Source: Nannocystis sp.
Lineage (GTDB): Bacteria > Myxococcota_A > Polyangia > Nannocystales > Nannocystaceae
Length of the DNA: 64,000 bases
Reading direction: 5' to 3'
Assembly (NCBI GenBank): GCA_016712315.1
Contig: JADJRG010000013.1
Location: 1,309,501-1,373,500 of the forward strand
Part shown: positions 45,149 through 54,102 of the stretch, one piece after another
How positions within the stretch are numbered: the first letter of the stretch is position 1
Layout: each line of letters begins with the position of its first letter
Program-made: the position numbers and the translations under genes
The notes under the pieces: model-generated
Seen by the model: the letters and a program-made list of their open reading frames with translations, nothing else
The model's database searches: none
What the model was told of the DNA's origin: nothing

Positions 45149-45370
45149 CTAAGGAGCCGGCTCTGCGTGGCCGTCGCTGCCTGTAAGGCTCGGCGTCACC
45201 GAAGGGGCCGCGCGCACTGGCCGAGAGATCGGCCGATTGAAGCGTTTTGCGACCGCGAGCAGCGCCGCGCGGGCGGCGAGGGCTGCTTTTTCAACGACCT
45301 CAGCGTTGACCTCAAACGGCTCGGGCAGGAGCGTCGCGTTGCCTTCGGGGTCGTCGTCGGCTGTGTTCAT
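45149..45370 (-). CDS. Small hypothetical protein, 73 aa
   Basis: A short protein MNTADDDPEGN... with an acidic start, a helix EVNAEVVEKAALAARAALLAVAKRFN and a Pro/Ser-rich end. No motif or membrane segment is recognised. The ATG at 45370 is preferred over the longer frame because a good promoter-like sequence (TTGACG, 17 bases, ACTATC at 45438-45410) lies at a suitable distance upstream. Function unknown. Confidence 0.5.
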   Translation of the reverse strand: MNTADDDPEGNATLLPEPFEVNAEVVEKAALAARAALLAVAKRFNRPISRPVRAAPSVTPSLTGSDGHAEPAP

Positions 45371-45409
45371 CGGAAAAAATGCTCCACGGCGAACCTCTAC
45401 CGTACAGAG

Positions 45410-45438
45410 GATAGTGTGAGGGACCGGCGGGGCGTCAA
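45410..45438 (-). promoter_or_regulatory. Sigma70-type promoter for the 73-aa gene
   Basis: On the minus strand TTGACG (45438-45433), a 17-base spacer and ACTATC (45415-45410) precede the ATG at 45370 by about 40 bases. The -35 element is near-consensus and the -10 element is weak. Confidence 0.45.
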
Positions 45439-45568
45439 GCGCTGATCCCGGCCTCGCCCTTGCATACGCGGGCCTCCGCCGCCGAAGTAACGCCGTCATC
45501 GGCGCCAAACAGCGCCGATTCGCGCGAATTGGTCCGAGCGCGCCGCCCTCGCTGCGCGCCAAAAAAGA

Positions 45569-48500
45569 TCAAAGCCCCCCAGGGATCTCCAGGATCGGCG
45601 CCTCTGGGGCGACCTGCGCCGCCATCTCGACCAAGTGGCGATGGCAGGTGAAGAGCAGCACCTGGGTCGAGCCGGCCACGCGCCGCAGCGCCTCCAGCGT
45701 CGCCTGCGCCCGCGCCGCGTCGAAGTTCACCAGGACATCATCCATCACCACCGGCAGCGGCTCTGCGCGGTCGCAGTAGTCCAGCACGTACGCCAGCCGC
45801 AGCGCCAAGAAGAGCTGCTCACGTGTCCCTGTGGACAGCGCGGCGGGCGCGCGCGCCTCGCCGTTGACGTCGACGAGCGCGAGCGTCTTGCCCTCGGGCT
45901 CCGGTACCACCCGCACGTAGCGGCCGCCGGTGATCGCCCCGCACAGCTCCGACGCGTAGCCGAGGATCGCCGACTGATGCTCCCGTGCGTGCCGCTCGGT
46001 GACCCGCTCGAGGATCCGCTGCGCCACGTGCACCTGCACATATCGGTCGACCTGCTCGGTCAGCTCCGCCACCAGCGACTCCATCTCCGCGCTCACCCGG
46101 GCCGCCCGATCGCTGCCGAGCGACTCCAATTCTTGGTCGAGCTTGCCCTTCTGCACGGCGAGCCCGGCGCGCTGTTGGTCCGAGCGCTCCAGCTCGCGGC
46201 GCAGCGCCGCCTCCTCCTCCCGCCACTGCGAACCTGTCCCTTGGCGCAGCTCTTCCTCATCCACGCGGCGCCCCTCGCCGCCGCCCAGCGTCCGCGCCAG
46301 GCGACGCTCCAGCGCGACCGCCCGCCCCTCCAGCTCCTCACGCGCGCCCGCGGCCGCCGCCCAGCGCGTCAGCGTCGCGACCACCGCATGCCAGGCCGCG
46401 CTCCCTGCCTCCTCGCCGGCCGCGCCGCTGCCGCCGCCCGCGGCATCGCCTGGCGCCGCGTCATCCCGCGACGACCACCCCGGCGCGTCGCCGCCGCTCC
46501 CCGCCGCGCCGTCGCCGCTCGCCGAGCGCCCCTTCACCGACTCAAACAACGCGCGCAGCGCCTCGCGCCGCGCCGCCAGCGACGCCGCCGCCGCCGCCGA
46601 GTCCGCCTCTTTCGCGGCGGCTGCCGCCAGCGCGTGCTCACGCGCGACCGCAGCCGCCTCCAAGCCCCGCCACCGCCCGCCCAACACCTCGATCACCGAC
46701 TCAGGCGCGCGCCCCAGCGCGTTCACCTGGAGGCGCCCCAGCAGCGCCGCCGCCTCCTCGTCAAAGCCCCTCAGCTCCGCCTCGCGGCCCGCGAGCGCCC
46801 GCTCCCGCTCCCGCAGCGCGGCCGCGCGCGCGTCGTACTCGCGCCGCCGCTCGACCTGGTGCAGCGCCGCCAGCGGATCGAGCTCGCCCGGCAGCCCGAA
46901 CGCCGGTAGCAGCGCCGCCACCTCCGCCGCGAGCCTCGACTCCTCCGCCTGCGCCGCCGCCAACCCGGCCTTCGCCAGCGCCGTCGCCGCGGTCAACGCC
47001 GCGGCCCGCTCCTTCGCCGCCGCCTCCCGGACCCGCCGACCCTCCTGCGCTCGCTCGAGCTCGCGCAGGCCGCGGACCATCCCTGCCCACGACAGACCTG
47101 TCCCACCGAGCAGCCCGCGCGCACGCGCCTCGAGCGCCGCGAGGCGCGGCCGAAGCTCCGCCACGCGCGCCTCGCGGAGCTGCTGCGCGCGCGCCAGATC
47201 TTGCGCGCGCGAGACCGCCCGCAGCCACAGCCCCGCCTCCCTGGGCGGCGCGAGGCCGCACGGCGCCCACAGCGCCTCCGCGCTCGCCATCGCCGCCGCC
47301 GCCGCGCGCGCTGCGGCCTCCTTCTCCCCCTTCAGCGCCGCCGCGCGCGCTCGCAGCTCCGCCGCGCGCGCCTCCAGCGTCCGCGTCGCGACCACCGCGT
47401 CGGCCTCAGCCAGCAGCCGATCGGCCAGCGCGTCGGCCTCGACGATCGCCGCCGCGAGGCCTCGAAGCAGCCCATAACGCTCGATCTCGCTGATCGCCAC
47501 GCGCTCGCGCAGCCGCCCCTCCAGCGCCTCGAACGCCGCCTCGCGGGCCGCCCGCGCCGCCGCCAGCGCCTCACCGCTCGGCAGCGCCCGCGCCGCCGTC
47601 AGCGCCTCGATCTCCGCGCTCACCTGCGACAGCGCCGCCGTCACCCGCTCCTCCTCGGCGGCCATCATCAGCGACGCCTGCGCCGCCGTCGCTGACGCCT
47701 GCGAGCTCGCCATCAGCGCCTCGGCGCTCGGCAGCCGCAGCGCCGCCAACCCCTCGGGCGCCGGCCGCGGCTCAACGCCCGCCAGCAGCGCCTCCACCTC
47801 CGCCGCGAAGCCCCGCGCCTCCAGCGCTGCCGCCTCCATCTCCGCCCGCTGCCCCGCCGCCGCCTCCACCTCGAGCAGCAGCGCCGCCGCCCCCGCCTCC
47901 TCCGCCCGCTCACCCGCCGCCGCGGCCGCCGCCGCCGCCGCAGCCAGCTCCGCCGCCTCTCGCCTGGCTGTCCCAGAGGCCAGGCTCACCTTCTCACGCG
48001 CCCCGCGCCAGCGCTCGACCGCCGCCCTCAGCCGCTCGCGCAGCGCCGCCCGATCGGCCTCACCCGCCCCGCCCGCTGCGGCGGGATCGACGGCGCCATC
48101 GCCCGCACCCTCGGTCTCGAGCCCCAGCGCCCCCGCCTCCGCCGCCAGCCGCGAGCGCTCTAGAAGAACCGCCGCCCGCTCGGCGGGCACCTCACGGCGA
48201 AGGCGCGCGATCGCGTCCACGCGGCGCAGCAGCCCCTCGATCGCCCCCCCCTCGGCCCGCAGCCCTGGGTCGTCGGCCAACCCCGCCGCGCGCGTCACCA
48301 GGCGCACCCGCTCCTCCTCCAGCGCCGCCACCGCCCGCGCCTGCGCCTCGACCTCCGCGACCAGCGCCCGCGCCCGCCCCGCCTCTGCGCTGGTCAACGG
48401 GCTCTGGTTCGCCGGCGCCGCCAGCCCCGCGGCGACCGCCTGCTGCTCCGCGAAATCATCCGCCGCCGCGGCCAGCCGGCGCACCCGATCGAGCCGCGCG

Positions 48501-49198
48501 CTCGCCTGCCGCTGCGCCCGCTCCGCCGCCTCGAGCGCCTCGCACGTGCCGCTACGCCGCTGCTCCAGCCCTTGGTACTGCCCCTGCTGCAGCGTCGCGT
48601 CGCGCAGGCGCTCCCGCGCGTCGCGCAGCAGCTCCAGCGTGCGATTGATCGCCGGGTTCTTGCCCCGCGCCTTGAACAGCCCCTCCGCCTCGCCTTGCAG
48701 CTCCGCCACCGCCCGCCGGATCGCCTCGCCGCTGCCGCCCAGGCTCGCCCCGCCGAGCAGCTCCCCCAGCCCGGCGACCTCGAGCACCGCCGCGCCGCGC
48801 TGCAAGTCCGCCAGGTCGAAGCCGAAGATCGCCCCATAGAGGTGCTCGCTCACCCCCGCGAAGTACCCGGCGAAGCGCGCCTCATCGATCTCCACCGCCC
48901 CCGCCTCGGAGCGCAGCGTCCCCGTCAGCGCGCCCTTGCGCCGCTTCTTCCGCGTGATCTCCAGGTGTTGTCCTGAGCTGTCCTGAAGGTCAGCTCGGAG
49001 CGCGATGTCGTGGTACGAGAAGCGAAACGCGTAGGGCGTGCGCTCGTCGATCCCGAAGAAGAGCGAGCGGATCGCCTCGAGCAGCGTGCTCTTGCCGGCC
49101 TCGTTGGGCCCGTGCAGCACGTTCAACCCGGGACCCAGGTCGAGGTCGAGGCGCCCGAAGCGGCCGAAGCGCTCGACGCTGAGCCGATCGATCCTCAT
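45569..49198 (-). CDS. YhaN/SbcC-like AAA ATPase, large subunit of a DNA repair exonuclease
   Basis: A 1209-aa SMC/Rad50-like protein. The N-terminal half of the ABC ATPase has Walker A GPNEAGKST (30-38). A very long Ala/Glu/Arg-rich coiled coil spans about 190-1030. The C-terminal half carries the signature LSTGTREQLFLAL and the Walker B region LPVVMDDVLVNFD. The architecture and N-terminus (MRIDRLSVERFGRFG) match the YhaN branch. It should form a complex with the nuclease encoded directly upstream (4-base overlap) to process DNA ends or hairpins. No CxxC zinc hook is visible in the coiled coil, as is usual for YhaN. Confidence 0.88.
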   Translation of the reverse strand: MRIDRLSVERFGRFGRLDLDLGPGLNVLHGPNEAGKSTLLEAIRSLFFGIDERTPYAFRFSYHDIALRADLQDSSGQHLEITRKKRRKGALTGTLRSEAGAVEIDEARFAGYFAGVSEHLYGAIFGFDLADLQRGAAVLEVAGLGELLGGASLGGSGEAIRRAVAELQGEAEGLFKARGKNPAINRTLELLRDARERLRDATLQQGQYQGLEQRRSGTCEALEAAERAQRQASARLDRVRRLAAAADDFAEQQAVAAGLAAPANQSPLTSAEAGRARALVAEVEAQARAVAALEEERVRLVTRAAGLADDPGLRAEGGAIEGLLRRVDAIARLRREVPAERAAVLLERSRLAAEAGALGLETEGAGDGAVDPAAAGGAGEADRAALRERLRAAVERWRGAREKVSLASGTARREAAELAAAAAAAAAAGERAEEAGAAALLLEVEAAAGQRAEMEAAALEARGFAAEVEALLAGVEPRPAPEGLAALRLPSAEALMASSQASATAAQASLMMAAEEERVTAALSQVSAEIEALTAARALPSGEALAAARAAREAAFEALEGRLRERVAISEIERYGLLRGLAAAIVEADALADRLLAEADAVVATRTLEARAAELRARAAALKGEKEAAARAAAAAMASAEALWAPCGLAPPREAGLWLRAVSRAQDLARAQQLREARVAELRPRLAALEARARGLLGGTGLSWAGMVRGLRELERAQEGRRVREAAAKERAAALTAATALAKAGLAAAQAEESRLAAEVAALLPAFGLPGELDPLAALHQVERRREYDARAAALRERERALAGREAELRGFDEEAAALLGRLQVNALGRAPESVIEVLGGRWRGLEAAAVAREHALAAAAAKEADSAAAAASLAARREALRALFESVKGRSASGDGAAGSGGDAPGWSSRDDAAPGDAAGGGSGAAGEEAGSAAWHAVVATLTRWAAAAGAREELEGRAVALERRLARTLGGGEGRRVDEEELRQGTGSQWREEEAALRRELERSDQQRAGLAVQKGKLDQELESLGSDRAARVSAEMESLVAELTEQVDRYVQVHVAQRILERVTERHAREHQSAILGYASELCGAITGGRYVRVVPEPEGKTLALVDVNGEARAPAALSTGTREQLFLALRLAYVLDYCDRAEPLPVVMDDVLVNFDAARAQATLEALRRVAGSTQVLLFTCHRHLVEMAAQVAPEAPILEIPGGL

Positions 49199-50442
49199 CG
49201 ACCCGGCTCGCTCGGCGCCGCCCCCAGCTTGCTGAGCAGCAGCGACTCGATCGCCGGCAGCAGCCTCGCCACCCGCGCCGGGTCATCGGGGCGGCCCTCC
49301 AGGTGCAGCGCGGCCCCCTGCACCAGCGGCGCCAGGCCCTCCAGGTACCGCCCCAGCGCCGCCGGGTCGCCCTCCAGCGCCCGCAGCTCCGCCCGCAGCG
49401 CCCGCACCAGCTCCACCCGCTCGCCGAGATCGACCGCCTCCCCCGGCAGCTCCGTCGCGAAGCCGATCTTCTCCGGCCAGATCTCCCCGAGGTCCGCCGC
49501 GATCGCCCTGATCTTCGCCTGAAACGGCTCCGGGTGGGCCGCCAGCGCGTCGTGCAGCGGCGTCTTCCCGCCGATCGTCACCCGCGCCAGCAGCGGCCGC
49601 CCGTCCGCCCCGGCCAGCGCGGCTTGCAGGCCCCGACGCACCTCCTCGAGCAGCGCCTCTGCGTCCCCCGTCGCGTCGGCCGCCGCCGTCACGTGCACCC
49701 AGCGCACCACGTCCATATCGACCTGCTCGACGCTGGAGATCTGGCCGTCCTCGAGCTCGATCACCGCGCACCCCTTCGCCCCCGTCTCCTTCGCGTGGCG
49801 CCCCTGCAAGTTGCCCGGGTAGACCACCCACGGCGCCCGGCTCAAGATCTCGCGGCGGTGCACGTGGCCGAGCGCCCAGTAGTCATAGCCGTGTCCGACG
49901 AGCTGTCCCACCGTACATGGCGCATAGTTCCCGTGATCGGCCGAGCCGACCGCGTTGGTGTGCAGCAGGCCGATGTTGCAGTAGCCCGAGAGCGGCGCCG
50001 GGTACGCCCGCGCGAGGTTCTCCTCGACCGAGCGGGTCACATAGCTCTGGCCGTGCACCGCCACCCCCAGGTCCTCAAACACCACCGTCTCGGCCAGATC
50101 CGCCGCCAGCGTCGTCACGTGGTCGGGCAGCGGCACGCTGCGCGAGAGCACCGAGTCTGCGTCGTGGTTCCCGCGGATCATCACCACCCGCGCCCCCGTC
50201 TCGCGGAGGCGGCTGAGCTCCCGCACGAAGAACAGCCCCGTATTGAAGTCTCGCCACTCCCCGTCGAAGACGTCCCCTGCGAGCAGCAGCAGCGCCGCCG
50301 ACTCGTCCAAGCAGCGATCGATGAGCCGGCGAAACGCCATCCGCGTCGCCAGGCGGATCTGATCGACCGGCGCCCCCTCGATCCGACCGAGGCCACGCAG
50401 CGGGCTATCGATGTGGAGATCGGCGGCGTGGATCACCCGCAT
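49195..50442 (-). CDS. YhaO/SbcD (Mre11-like) metallophosphoesterase, DNA repair exonuclease
   Basis: A 415-aa nuclease. The metal-binding motifs of calcineurin-like phosphoesterases are in order: HAADLHID (D8, H10), LAGDVFDG, IRGNHDAD and WALGHVHRRE. A C-terminal domain of about 170 residues would contact the ATPase. Mre11/SbcD-type enzymes cleave double-strand ends with Mn2+ under control of a Rad50/SbcC-like ATPase, here the downstream overlapping gene. It is divergent from the WYL regulator gene across 113 bases. Confidence 0.9.
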   Translation of the reverse strand: MRVIHAADLHIDSPLRGLGRIEGAPVDQIRLATRMAFRRLIDRCLDESAALLLLAGDVFDGEWRDFNTGLFFVRELSRLRETGARVVMIRGNHDADSVLSRSVPLPDHVTTLAADLAETVVFEDLGVAVHGQSYVTRSVEENLARAYPAPLSGYCNIGLLHTNAVGSADHGNYAPCTVGQLVGHGYDYWALGHVHRREILSRAPWVVYPGNLQGRHAKETGAKGCAVIELEDGQISSVEQVDMDVVRWVHVTAAADATGDAEALLEEVRRGLQAALAGADGRPLLARVTIGGKTPLHDALAAHPEPFQAKIRAIAADLGEIWPEKIGFATELPGEAVDLGERVELVRALRAELRALEGDPAALGRYLEGLAPLVQGAALHLEGRPDDPARVARLLPAIESLLLSKLGAAPSEPGR

Positions 50443-50555
50443 GGCCGCGAAGTTCGCACGGCCGCGATCGCCTGACCAGACCCCTCTACCGCCGCCTGGC
50501 GCGCCCCACGGCCGCAGATCCGGGGTAGGATGCCGTCCACCCAGCGGAGCGACTC

Positions 50556-51578
50556 GTGGTCGACCCCAAGCAAGACTCCTCGCGCACCGTCCAACAGACC
50601 GCCCGGACCATCCTTCGTCACCTCCGCGACAACCCCGAAGGCGTGACCAAGGAGGCCCTCGCCCACAAGGCCGGCGTCGCCCTCGTCACCACCCAGCGGG
50701 CGCTCAAGTACATGCGAGAGGAGTGGGACGCCCCGCTCGAGTTCCAGCACGGCTCTAAGCGCTGGTGCCTGCTCGACCCGAAGTTCACGCTGCCCCTCAC
50801 CGACCCCGACCCGGAGGACCTCACCGCCGTCGTCTTCGCCGCCGCCTTGCTCGCTCCTGTCGCTGATGAGGAGCTGAGCGCCCGCGTCAAGCGGCTGATC
50901 GAGCAGATGGACGACGCCCTCGAGGACAGCCCCAAGGGCAAGCACGACGCCGTCAAGGTGCGGCCGCGCAGCGTCACCGCGACGGTGACCACCGGCTCGC
51001 AGGTCGACTACCGTCAGGTCACCAAGCTCCTCACGGCGATCGGCGCCGGCGTCGTTCGGATCACCTACGAGAGCCCCTGGACCAACACCCGCAAGGACCA
51101 CGACCTCGAGCCCTGGCAGCTGCGGATCCACGATGGTTCGATGTACCTGCGCGCCTGGTCGCGCACGACCAACGACGCCCGCTCCTTCCGAGTCGCCCAG
51201 ATCGTGCACGCCCGCGTCCTCCCCGGCGAGAGCCCCCGCGAGCCCGTACCCGGCAAAGACAGCCTCTGGGGCAGCGGCGACGCCGGCTTCGGGATCGACA
51301 GCGACCGCCCCGGGGTCGCCACGCTGCGGATCCGCGGCGGCGTCGCCCGCTGGGTCGCGCGGATGCAGTGGGATCCTGGCCAAGAAGATCGCTGGATCAG
51401 CGAGGGTGAATTGCTCGAGCGGCGGGTGCCGTACCACTCCTGCCGCGAGTTCGCGCGCCGCCTCTTGGGCATCGCCGACGGCCTCGAGTCGATCGAGCCC
51501 GCCCAGCTCCGCGAGGAGGTCACCGGCTACGCCCGCGGCCTGCTCGAGCGCCTCGCGCGCCTCCACCCCGCGACCTGA
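50556..51578 (+). CDS. WYL-domain transcriptional regulator
   Basis: A 340-aa protein. An N-terminal winged helix (about 12-70: RTILRHLRDNPEGVTKEALAHKAG) is followed by a WYL region at about 160-250, with VVRITYESPWTNTRKDHDLEPWQLRI and the arginine-rich SRTTNDARSFRVAQI. A WCX-like C-terminal part (ATLRIRGGVARWVARMQW) ends the protein. WYL proteins bind nucleic-acid or nucleotide ligands and often regulate DNA-damage or defence genes. It starts at GTG 50556 and faces away from the yhaO/yhaN-like pair across 113 bases, so it may regulate them. No defence genes are recognisable nearby. Confidence 0.82.
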   Translation: MVDPKQDSSRTVQQTARTILRHLRDNPEGVTKEALAHKAGVALVTTQRALKYMREEWDAPLEFQHGSKRWCLLDPKFTLPLTDPDPEDLTAVVFAAALLAPVADEELSARVKRLIEQMDDALEDSPKGKHDAVKVRPRSVTATVTTGSQVDYRQVTKLLTAIGAGVVRITYESPWTNTRKDHDLEPWQLRIHDGSMYLRAWSRTTNDARSFRVAQIVHARVLPGESPREPVPGKDSLWGSGDAGFGIDSDRPGVATLRIRGGVARWVARMQWDPGQEDRWISEGELLERRVPYHSCREFARRLLGIADGLESIEPAQLREEVTGYARGLLERLARLHPAT

Positions 51579-51753
51579 TCGCGCCGTCGCCGGCGCCGCC
51601 GCGGTGATGATCTGCGACAGATCACCCGAACCATGCATGCTGCACGCGCAGGTGGAGCGCGTCGGTGGTCGCCGCTCCCGTGGGCGCGTGTGCGGGGCCT
51701 GGACCCCCCGCCCACGCCCCACAGCCTGCTTTTCTTCGACCCTGCGAAGGAAG

Positions 51754-52617
51754 CTACTTCTTCGGGCGCTGCTTCTCGAGCTCGGCGCGCAGGTCGGCCT
51801 CGAGCTTGCTCATACACTCAGGCTTGTAGCCGCGATACGAGCCGCGGATCACCCCCTTCGCGTCGACCACGAAGGTGAACGGGAAGTTCGGGCTCTTGTA
51901 GGCGTTGGCGTGCGCCTCCCCGCCGATCACTAGCTTGGTCGCGAGCTTGCGCAATTTCGCGAAGTCCTGCACCGGCGCCGGGTCGCTGTCGGTCGCGACC
52001 GCCACCACCACCAGCCCGTGCTTGCGGTAGCGGCGATAGAGCCGATCAAACTCGGGCAGCTCCTCGAGGCACGGCTTACACCACGTCCCCCAGAAGTTCA
52101 GCAGCACCACCTTGCCGCGCAGGCTCGCGAGCGACAGCTCCTGTCCTTCGGGCGTTTTTAAATTAAAGGGCCGCACCGCCTCGCCGACCCCTGGATCTTG
52201 ACCGCAGCGCGCGTCGCTCTTCTTTGAATTTGCAGGGTTCGCGAAGAGCGGCGCAGGCAGCGGCTCGAGCGGCGCAGGCAGCGGCTCGAGCGCCGCGGTC
52301 GTCGCTTGTGCGCCGGGCGTCACTGCGACCGCGTCGGGCGTCTCGCCGCCCTCGCCGCCCTCGCCCTCGCGAGGCTCACCGCCCTCGCTGGCCGCACCGC
52401 CCGCGAGCTCACCCGCCTCCGCAGGATCACCGCCACCCGCACCACCCGCACCGCCCGCGCCACCACCTTCGCCCGCGACCTCCGGCCCCCCGCCGCCGCT
52501 CGTCGGCTCTTGCGGCGGAGGCGCCGGCGCCGAGCTTGTGCGACAGCCGAGCGACAGCGTCAGCGCCACGACCAAAACGCGAGGGACGATGGTTCTTGAA
52601 CTTAAAGAGACCCGCAT
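51754..52617 (-). CDS. TlpA/ResA-like thioredoxin lipoprotein
   Basis: A 287-aa lipoprotein. Signal with LSLGC (acylated Cys 25), a Gly/Ala/Glu-rich linker to about residue 108, a duplicated EPLPAPL, then a thioredoxin fold at about 145-285. The active site is WCKPC (C180/C183) after VVLLNFWGT, and the family's cis-Pro segment is NFPFTFVVD. ResA/TlpA proteins reduce disulfides in the periplasm, often for cytochrome c maturation. Two further Cys (C138 and one near the end in PECMSK) are present. A di-heme peroxidase lies 7 kb away, a loose functional link. It starts 84 bases before the tRNA gene. Confidence 0.87.
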   Translation of the reverse strand: MRVSLSSRTIVPRVLVVALTLSLGCRTSSAPAPPPQEPTSGGGGPEVAGEGGGAGGAGGAGGGDPAEAGELAGGAASEGGEPREGEGGEGGETPDAVAVTPGAQATTAALEPLPAPLEPLPAPLFANPANSKKSDARCGQDPGVGEAVRPFNLKTPEGQELSLASLRGKVVLLNFWGTWCKPCLEELPEFDRLYRRYRKHGLVVVAVATDSDPAPVQDFAKLRKLATKLVIGGEAHANAYKSPNFPFTFVVDAKGVIRGSYRGYKPECMSKLEADLRAELEKQRPKK

Positions 52618-52701
52618 CTACCGAACCTTGGCCTCATTGTTCGCCAGAGGCGGCAAAAGGAAAAGCGGTGGCGCACTTTCGCAGGCGCCGCCGCTTTGAA
52701 C

Positions 52702-52787
52702 GGAGGAGGTGGGATTCGAACCCACGGTACCCTCTCGGATACGACGGATTTCAAGTCCGTTGCCTTAGACCGCTCGGCCACTCCCCC
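52702..52787 (-). tRNA. tRNA-Ser (anticodon UGA)
   Basis: An 86-nt cloverleaf on the minus strand. The acceptor stem GGGGGAG pairs with CTCCTCC (one G-U). The anticodon stem-loop CGGACTTGAAATCCG gives anticodon TGA. A long variable arm, typical of Ser, follows, and the T-arm is GGGTTCGAATCCC. CCA is not encoded. It decodes UCA and related Ser codons. Confidence 0.95.
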
Positions 52788-52860
52788 GCGGGTCGGGGGA
52801 GTATCGTCAAGACGCGGGCGCTCGTCCAGTCACCGGAGCGACCGCCGCGTCGGCGCGCGC

Positions 52861-53988
52861 TCACTTCGGGCCGAAGAAGTACTGGAGGCTGCCGCCGAAG
52901 TAGAAGCCGGTGTTCCACAGCCCTTGGATGTTGATCCCGAAGGTGTCCTTGATCAGGAAGCGGGTGCTCACCGCGAGGTTCACGATCGGGATCGCCGGCC
53001 ACATGTCTTGGTTCTTCTTGCGGCCGAGCGCGTCCAGGTCCTTATCGTTGCAGCGGTCCTTCGTACAGTCGGCGAAGCGGCCGTCGTTCGGGTTGCTCGC
53101 GCTGTCGAGGCGCAGCTCGCCGAAGGCAGGCGGCGGGCCGTCGTTCTCGTCGGAGTCCGCGGACCACCAGTGCGGCGTGCAGCGGGTGAAGTCGCCGTAG
53201 TCGCCGAAAGAGTTGCAGGTCGCGCCGTTCGGGCTGCCTGCTGGCTGGCCCAGCGGCGTCTGGAAGATCCCCTTGCCGATCCCCTGGACGATGCCCACGC
53301 CGATACCGCCGCCGCCGCCGAGCTGCCACGCGAACTCGGGGGTCTTGACGATCGTCCCGCGGGCCATGAAGTCGACGCCGATGAACAGGAACGACACATC
53401 GACCTGCGTGTAGTCGCCCGCCCCGTACTTGCAGCCCTCGCTGCCGTCGCCGTTCGGGCACTCATCGCGGTCGAGCCAGATCCCGTCCGGCGCCTTGATC
53501 CGCTGGTAGCCGATGTTCGGGACGATATCCACGACCTTGGACGCCCGGTAGATGTACTCGCCGCCGATATAAAAATTGCAGCCCTCGACCCGGTTCAGCC
53601 CCTCGCTCAGCTTCCCGGTCGGCAGCTTGTCGCCGCGGCACAGCGCGTTGGTCATCGTCGCGACGTAGTTGTTGACGATGAAGGTCGGCACGATCGTGAT
53701 GCCGCCGCGCACGCCGAAGCCGTGGCGATTAAACGCCTCTGGGCCCTTCTCTGGCAGCGGCGCCGGCTCCGGCTCCGGCGCCACCTCGGGCTCCGGCTCC
53801 GGCTCCGGCTCCGGCGCGACCTCAGGGCGGTCCGTCGACTTCGGCGCCTTCGAGCTGGTCGGCTGCAGCGACGGATCGACGCTGGCCTCCGGCTGAGCCA
53901 TAAAACGCGGCAGGGAGTACGGGTGCGCCGCGGCGAGCGAGGGCGCGAGCAGGAGCGGGCAAGCCAAGAGAACCACGGAGGGTCGCAT
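52861..53988 (-). CDS. Outer-membrane beta-barrel protein
   Basis: A 375-aa exported protein. Signal VVLLACPLLLAPSLAAA, a Pro-Glu rich linker (EPEPEPEPEV), then alternating strands of a small barrel (GFGVRGGITIVPTFIVNN, NFYIGGEYIYRASKVVDIVPNIG) and a final strand FYFGGSLQYFFGPK. Asp-rich loops such as DRDECPNGDG and CTKDRCNDKDLD contain paired Cys. The start at 53988 gives the signal peptide. The family is not recognised beyond being a barrel; porin, adhesin or receptor are all possible. The EP repeat echoes the TonB spacer and may span peptidoglycan. Confidence 0.72.
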   Translation of the reverse strand: MRPSVVLLACPLLLAPSLAAAHPYSLPRFMAQPEASVDPSLQPTSSKAPKSTDRPEVAPEPEPEPEPEVAPEPEPAPLPEKGPEAFNRHGFGVRGGITIVPTFIVNNYVATMTNALCRGDKLPTGKLSEGLNRVEGCNFYIGGEYIYRASKVVDIVPNIGYQRIKAPDGIWLDRDECPNGDGSEGCKYGAGDYTQVDVSFLFIGVDFMARGTIVKTPEFAWQLGGGGGIGVGIVQGIGKGIFQTPLGQPAGSPNGATCNSFGDYGDFTRCTPHWWSADSDENDGPPPAFGELRLDSASNPNDGRFADCTKDRCNDKDLDALGRKKNQDMWPAIPIVNLAVSTRFLIKDTFGINIQGLWNTGFYFGGSLQYFFGPK

Positions 53989-54102
53989 CAGCCGACTATA
54001 GACGAAGCGCCGAGGCCGCGGGAAGCTCGCGGCGGGCCGAGTGATCCCCGTCAACCGGCTCGGCTGGTCTGGCCGCCCGCGCGCGGCCCTGGACGCCGCC
54101 GC

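Noticed and set aside
52240..52300. Tandem duplication in the TlpA-like gene as a mobile-element scar
   Set aside because: It encodes a duplicated EPLPAPL in a disordered linker; simple slippage explains it.
53740..53830. EP-coding repeats in the barrel gene (and 5210-5480 in tonB) as DNA repeats of interest
   Set aside because: Pro-Glu/Pro-Lys spacers are normal in TonB and other periplasm-spanning proteins; the DNA repetition follows from the amino acids.
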